Position numbers and translations under genes: made by a program
Notes under the pieces: model-generated
Seen by the model: the letters and a program-made list of their open reading frames with translations, nothing else
What the model was told of the DNA's origin: nothing
Database searches by the model: none
Origin: Trichoplax sp. H2
Lineage: Eukaryota > Placozoa > Uniplacotomia > Trichoplacea
DNA length: 35,328 bases
Direction: 5' to 3'
NCBI GenBank assembly: GCA_003344405.1
Contig: NOWV01000367.1
Location: forward strand, 1 to 35,328
Part shown: positions 31,818 to 35,328 of the stretch, in pieces
Layout of the letters: each line of letters starts with the position of its first letter
Numbering within the stretch: position 1 is the first letter of the stretch

Positions 31818-33638
31818 AACTGTTACGTGAAGAATCCGATTCGTTAAAGATGCTTACGAACAAATTAGGTAAAGTCGAAATCGGCAGATAGCTTTAAGAC
31901 AATAACTAGAAAATACAATAAGTCTAGTCATATACAAGTAAAAGCAGAGTGAACCCTTTAATTATTTACTAATTTCAGCATCATTTAAGGAATTAAAAAT
32001 ATATAGATAAAAGGAAAATGCGGACGCAAAATATTCTCCGCCATAGTACGTCAATAAATATCCGAGATTAATGAAAGGTTATAATCTTTAAGATTAGTCA
32101 ACAATCGATTTACGGTTTAGAATGTTTAGGCAGAATTGTTCAGTGGCTACAAACCAACAACTTATCTATGAACTTGCCGATGAAAGTGCGTAAAAGTATG
32201 TTTTACAATATAACCCAAATCAAATTAATATAGCTTCCCTAACATTATTATCTCATCTAGTATAAGAAGACGAAATATATCTACTCAGACCGTACCTAGT
32301 ATACGTGGCTCTAATGTTCGGTATTCATTTATCTTCATGTAATTAATTTTAATAGCATTGACTACTGGTAGAACTAATTTGTAGAAATATTTTCGTTACG
32401 GTAGAGGATTGGGTTTTGCATTAATAATGAGCTTGAAAAGTATCATTAGTATCACAAATTTATTCTCAATATTGAACAGTTTTAAATTATTTATTTTGTT
32501 ATAACTTACGTAATAAATCCTTTAAAGGGTCTCCCCGGTTGACTAGTCATTCCAGTTTGAAAAAGAATCAGAACTGGTTACTGTTTGTGAAACATTGTAT
32601 AATTAATTATAACTCCTATCGTATGCTAATCTATGCAAAATTCATACCACAATCATATATTATTATCAAAGAATGGAAGGTGTATTCCACTTACAAAAAT
32701 TTCAGCCACATTACAGATACCCGTATATCCTAACTTTAATTGTTCAATTCGATATCTCGGCTAAAAGTGTACATGAATTAAATAATCTACTCTTTAAGGT
32801 CTTCTAGGATGGCATACTGAGTATTCTATTTGCAGGTCTTACATTGAAAGTAATAGCAGCGAATGTTACAAATTGGTATTTTGACTTACAACTTTGAGTA
32901 TCTGCAATAAAACCTTTAATGAAGTACGACTAAGATTAGTCGACGTAGCACACCGTAATTCAGTGACTTTCAGGGTCTTTATTATAATTTAATGTCTCCC
33001 AAATTCAAATAAAGTGCAAAATTTAGAGACTTAAAGCCGTTTATCACTATCTAATAGAAGAGTATTCTAATATAACATGATGGATCAGTCGTCATTTGAT
33101 TATGAAAACAAATTGGAGTCGCGGACTTCAGTCGTAATTGAATGTTAACAAATTTTTAAGAAAGGTATAATAAAGTTTACATTTATCAGTACTACATACA
33201 GGCCAATACGATCAACTCATACAGTAGACGATATATTTTAGCGACAACAAAGACCTCCTATTTTTCCAATTGCAGCATAATTAAATGAGAATTTTAAATT
33301 AAAAGACACTACATATCAAATAATCAAAAGCTTAATTGGGGTAACTGATATTTACAGCAATAACCGAGAATATACTTACCAACTATGCATCTAAGCATTT
33401 AAATTGACATTCAGTTTTTGTATACTTGAAATTACGTAAAACTTCTATGTCATTATGATTACATCGTTCCAGTCTTTAACTATAGTCATGAAATCTAAAG
33501 TGATTTTAGTCAAAATTGCAAAGTCTATTTAACGTGCTATTAGCAATTTCAGCTCATTAAATATCATAACTTTTTTAAAGTACAACGTAAGATAAATTCT
33601 AATGTAAACTCTGAGAAGATCATTGCCAGACTATAATT
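31818..33638. other. Intergenic region between U0 and U1
   Basis: Holds the presumed U1 promoter and the U0 3' end. No gene, repeat or clear core promoter recognised. A plus-strand frame at 32539-32733 has no supporting features. Confidence 0.4.
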
Positions 33639-33829
33639 TTAGTTTGAATAGTGGGTGCAAACATTTTCATTTGAAGTATTACCTACGGTATAATTGTAGG
33701 TAAACTGAATACACACAGTATTTTTCATGCAATAAAACGCGCACTGAAGGCGCGAAACCCCGTGGTAAGAAATTATTGGCACCAGTGTGGAAGTATTAGA
33801 TGAAGCAAGGAGTCCAAAAGTACCAGTAG
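33639..33829 (-). CDS. U0 terminal exon: PAN/Apple-like domain
   Basis: Acceptor CAAACATAG at 33831-33830, phase 1 entry. It encodes TGTFGLLASSNTSTLVPIIS, YHGVSRLQCAFYCMKNTVC, IQFTYNYTV and NENVCTHYSN before TAA (33641-33639). Four Cys in the family pattern. Its GC-richer middle (33730-33770) stands out from the background. Confidence 0.8.
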
Positions 33830-35064
33830 CTATGTTTGACGTTAAATAGCATAAAAATTAATATGTATAACATATATTTTATCTACCATTCTTCAGCATT
33901 TACCACTTCCTTCATTATAAATAAACACTACCAAACTAACAATAAAATCAATCGATCACTATGGTCATAAAAAATAGGCTTATGAATAGCAAAATTTGCA
34001 CAATTATCACAAAATGAAATATTTATTCAAACAATAGGCTACTAGCAGGTATGGTACTACGCAAAATTTAGGTATCAATCCGATGTCTCTTTGCTATCAA
34101 TAGTATGCTTCGGTAGTAAGGTATACAGTATATCTAACGAAAGTATAACTTAAAACAAGACGTTGGTCAAAAGACTGCATTGTCCATAGGCTAGTTCATC
34201 TAGTGGATTCAATGTATCTGAAAATCGCTACAGTATCGCTACAGTAGAATATCAATTATTTTGTATCCGATTAAATTACATTGAATCAGGTATATTACTT
34301 TCACGGTACGAACTACCGTGAAGAAATAGCTATCTAAATTTGGTTAATATAATATAGCGATAATATATTACAACTAGTTACTTACAAAAGGAATTACTCT
34401 AATTATAAATGTGTTACAGTAAATTTAATGCTGTGCTGTAATGTGCACTGAAATGATTCTGTGAATGGACATATTGTAGTCCGACTGTGAAAAATTAGTT
34501 AGTAGATGTTCTCACCTAAGTATTTTCATAAGATGACTCATGATTGTTAGCTGCTGTAGAAGGGTATATAAACCCGTTAGATAGTTGAATAAAGTAGTTC
34601 TAAATTGTCTGGTTGAGTTTAACGTAGAAGCAAAGGCGTCTAAATTTTTGTGAGGTAGTTAAGGGATACTGGATCCCGGAGACTATAGTAATTTAGAGAT
34701 TTGTTTTACGTTATCCTTGTCACGAAGCTGGTTTGTGACGATTACCTTATATTAATTAATAGATTAATATACCATCTGTCTGTTTTTATAGAATTCTAAA
34801 GTAATAGATTCTATACAAACAGGAGCTTGAATAAATTCGATTCAGTTTTAATAATACTGAATATGACTTATACATTCAATTATAATTATGCGAATCTATG
34901 CCCTGTTAAATGATTATAAGCCAGTCTAAATCATTCTCAAATTCTACCAATATCCGTTGCACCTGTATATTCAGCTTCAATATCCATTTGTTTATAGTAG
35001 TGAGAAAGCACTGTAGTAATAGCAGAAGGAGCAGAAGTAGGTGAGGCTGGTGTAGAAGCTGATT
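33639..35064 (-). CDS. U0: 3' part of another CTLD-PAN gene (linker and PAN exons)
   Basis: Two exons, 34963-35064 (linker) and 33639-33829 (PAN, stop), matching the last two exons of U1 and U2. Upstream CTLD exons would lie beyond the 50-N gap and the window edge. The phases agree (1 to 1), so the joined frame is open to the stop. The 1.1 kb intron contains a complete family 1 LTR in antisense orientation. Role as for U1 and U2 by homology of layout. Confidence 0.75.
34299..34740 (+). repeat. Solo LTR, family 1, complete
   Basis: 442 bp flanked by ATTAC at 34294-34298 and 34741-34745. The terminal bases have drifted (TTTCACGG...TTTGTGACG) relative to the 8312 copy. Hairpin CACGGTA-CGAAC-TACCGTG at 34302-34320. 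TATA box GTATATAAA at about 34564-34572 and AATAAA at 34588-34593. Near-identical to the reverse complement of 8312-8747. Confidence 0.9.
34963..35064 (-). CDS. U0 linker exon, Ser/Thr/Pro/Ala-rich
   Basis: 102 nt, phase 1 at both ends, acceptor CATTTCTTTCATTAG and donor ACAG|GTGCAA. It encodes SASTPASPTSAPSAITT, then VLSHYYKQMDIEAEYTG. The aromatic patch then acidic/NTG-like end mirrors the linkers of U1 and U2. Confidence 0.7.
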
Positions 35065-35127
35065 CTAATGAAAGAAATGAGATCTAATGAATTATATAAA
35101 TATAGATTATCATTATTCAATATTACT

Positions 35128-35177
35128 NNNNNNNNNNNNNNNNNNNNNNNNNNNNNNNNNNNNNNNNNNNNNNNNNN
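35128..35177. other. Assembly gap, 50 N
   Basis: The only gap not of 20 N, so probably a size estimate or a different joining step. Confidence 0.95.
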
Positions 35178-35328
35178 ACTGTAGGTTTATAAGGTATGTT
35201 AATCTCTAAAAATTGAGCTGTATATGGATGAAGGTTAAGCGTCTTAACACCTGATAGCTTGTAGCTATCTAAGTCTGAGAATATCGGCATGTGTATTTAG
35301 TAATGGTATTATACTAATTAATGTAACT
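35178..35328 (+). repeat. LTR family 4, continuation
   Basis: The first 34 bases repeat 8040-8073, the end of the partial family 4 element, and then continue another 117 bp not seen elsewhere. Both contigs break in the same repeat. Confidence 0.5.

Noticed and set aside
489-34740. Reading the TGTCAC...GTGACA elements as MITEs (DNA transposons)
   Set aside because: TG...CA ends, 5-bp duplications, TATA box and AATAAA fit solo LTRs better; terminal inverted similarity beyond about six bases is weak. Not fully excluded.
1-35328. tRNA, rRNA, CRISPR arrays, bacterial promoters
   Set aside because: Scanned by eye and nothing convincing found; the DNA is clearly eukaryotic.

Overview
The window is AT-rich eukaryotic DNA with split genes, well-formed GT-AG introns and seven N-gaps (six of exactly 20 N, one of 50 N). 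The proteins are secreted multi-domain animal proteins built from C-type lectin-like domains (CTLD) and a PAN/Apple-like domain on phase-1 exons. This points to an invertebrate animal, possibly an early-branching one. I cannot name the phylum from sequence alone.

All recognisable genes lie on the minus strand and form one tandem family. The ancestral layout, 5' to 3', is: a leader exon ending in phase 0; a 46-49 nt second leader exon; a CTLD of type II (starts x-[DE]-K-F-W, later GKLGLD-like); a CTLD of type I (starts C-x-Y-D-[IL]-E-Y-x-N-R); a short Ser/Thr/Ala-rich linker exon; and a PAN exon carrying the stop. From right to left: U0 (partial, 35064-33639), U1 (31817-27448, 398 aa), U2 (22052-19212, 408 aa), U3 (decayed, about 16060-14701), U4 (13752-8759, 347 aa, linker lost), U5 (pseudogene, about 6474-3405), and a lone leader exon at 292-254. 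That exon is either the start of a seventh gene or a second allele of U2 exon 1. Exon lengths of U1, U2 and U4 each sum to a multiple of three with the predicted splice sites, which is strong internal support. U3 and U2 share a 1.2 kb block about 4.6 kb apart.

The rest is dominated by solo-LTR-like insertions. They have TG...CA ends, 5-bp target duplications (CATAC, ATTAC, ATTAG, CGTAT, CACCC/CACTC), a TATA-like box and an AATAAA signal. At least four families are present and no internal retrotransposon region was seen. Two lie just downstream of lectin stop codons, others in lectin introns.

Several gap-bounded contigs are 97-98% identical second copies of nearby sequence, best read as the second haplotype placed in line. 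One pair shows a filled and an empty LTR site. There are no RNA genes, CRISPR arrays or plus-strand genes that I can support. The proteins are probably secreted recognition molecules, judged by domain content only.
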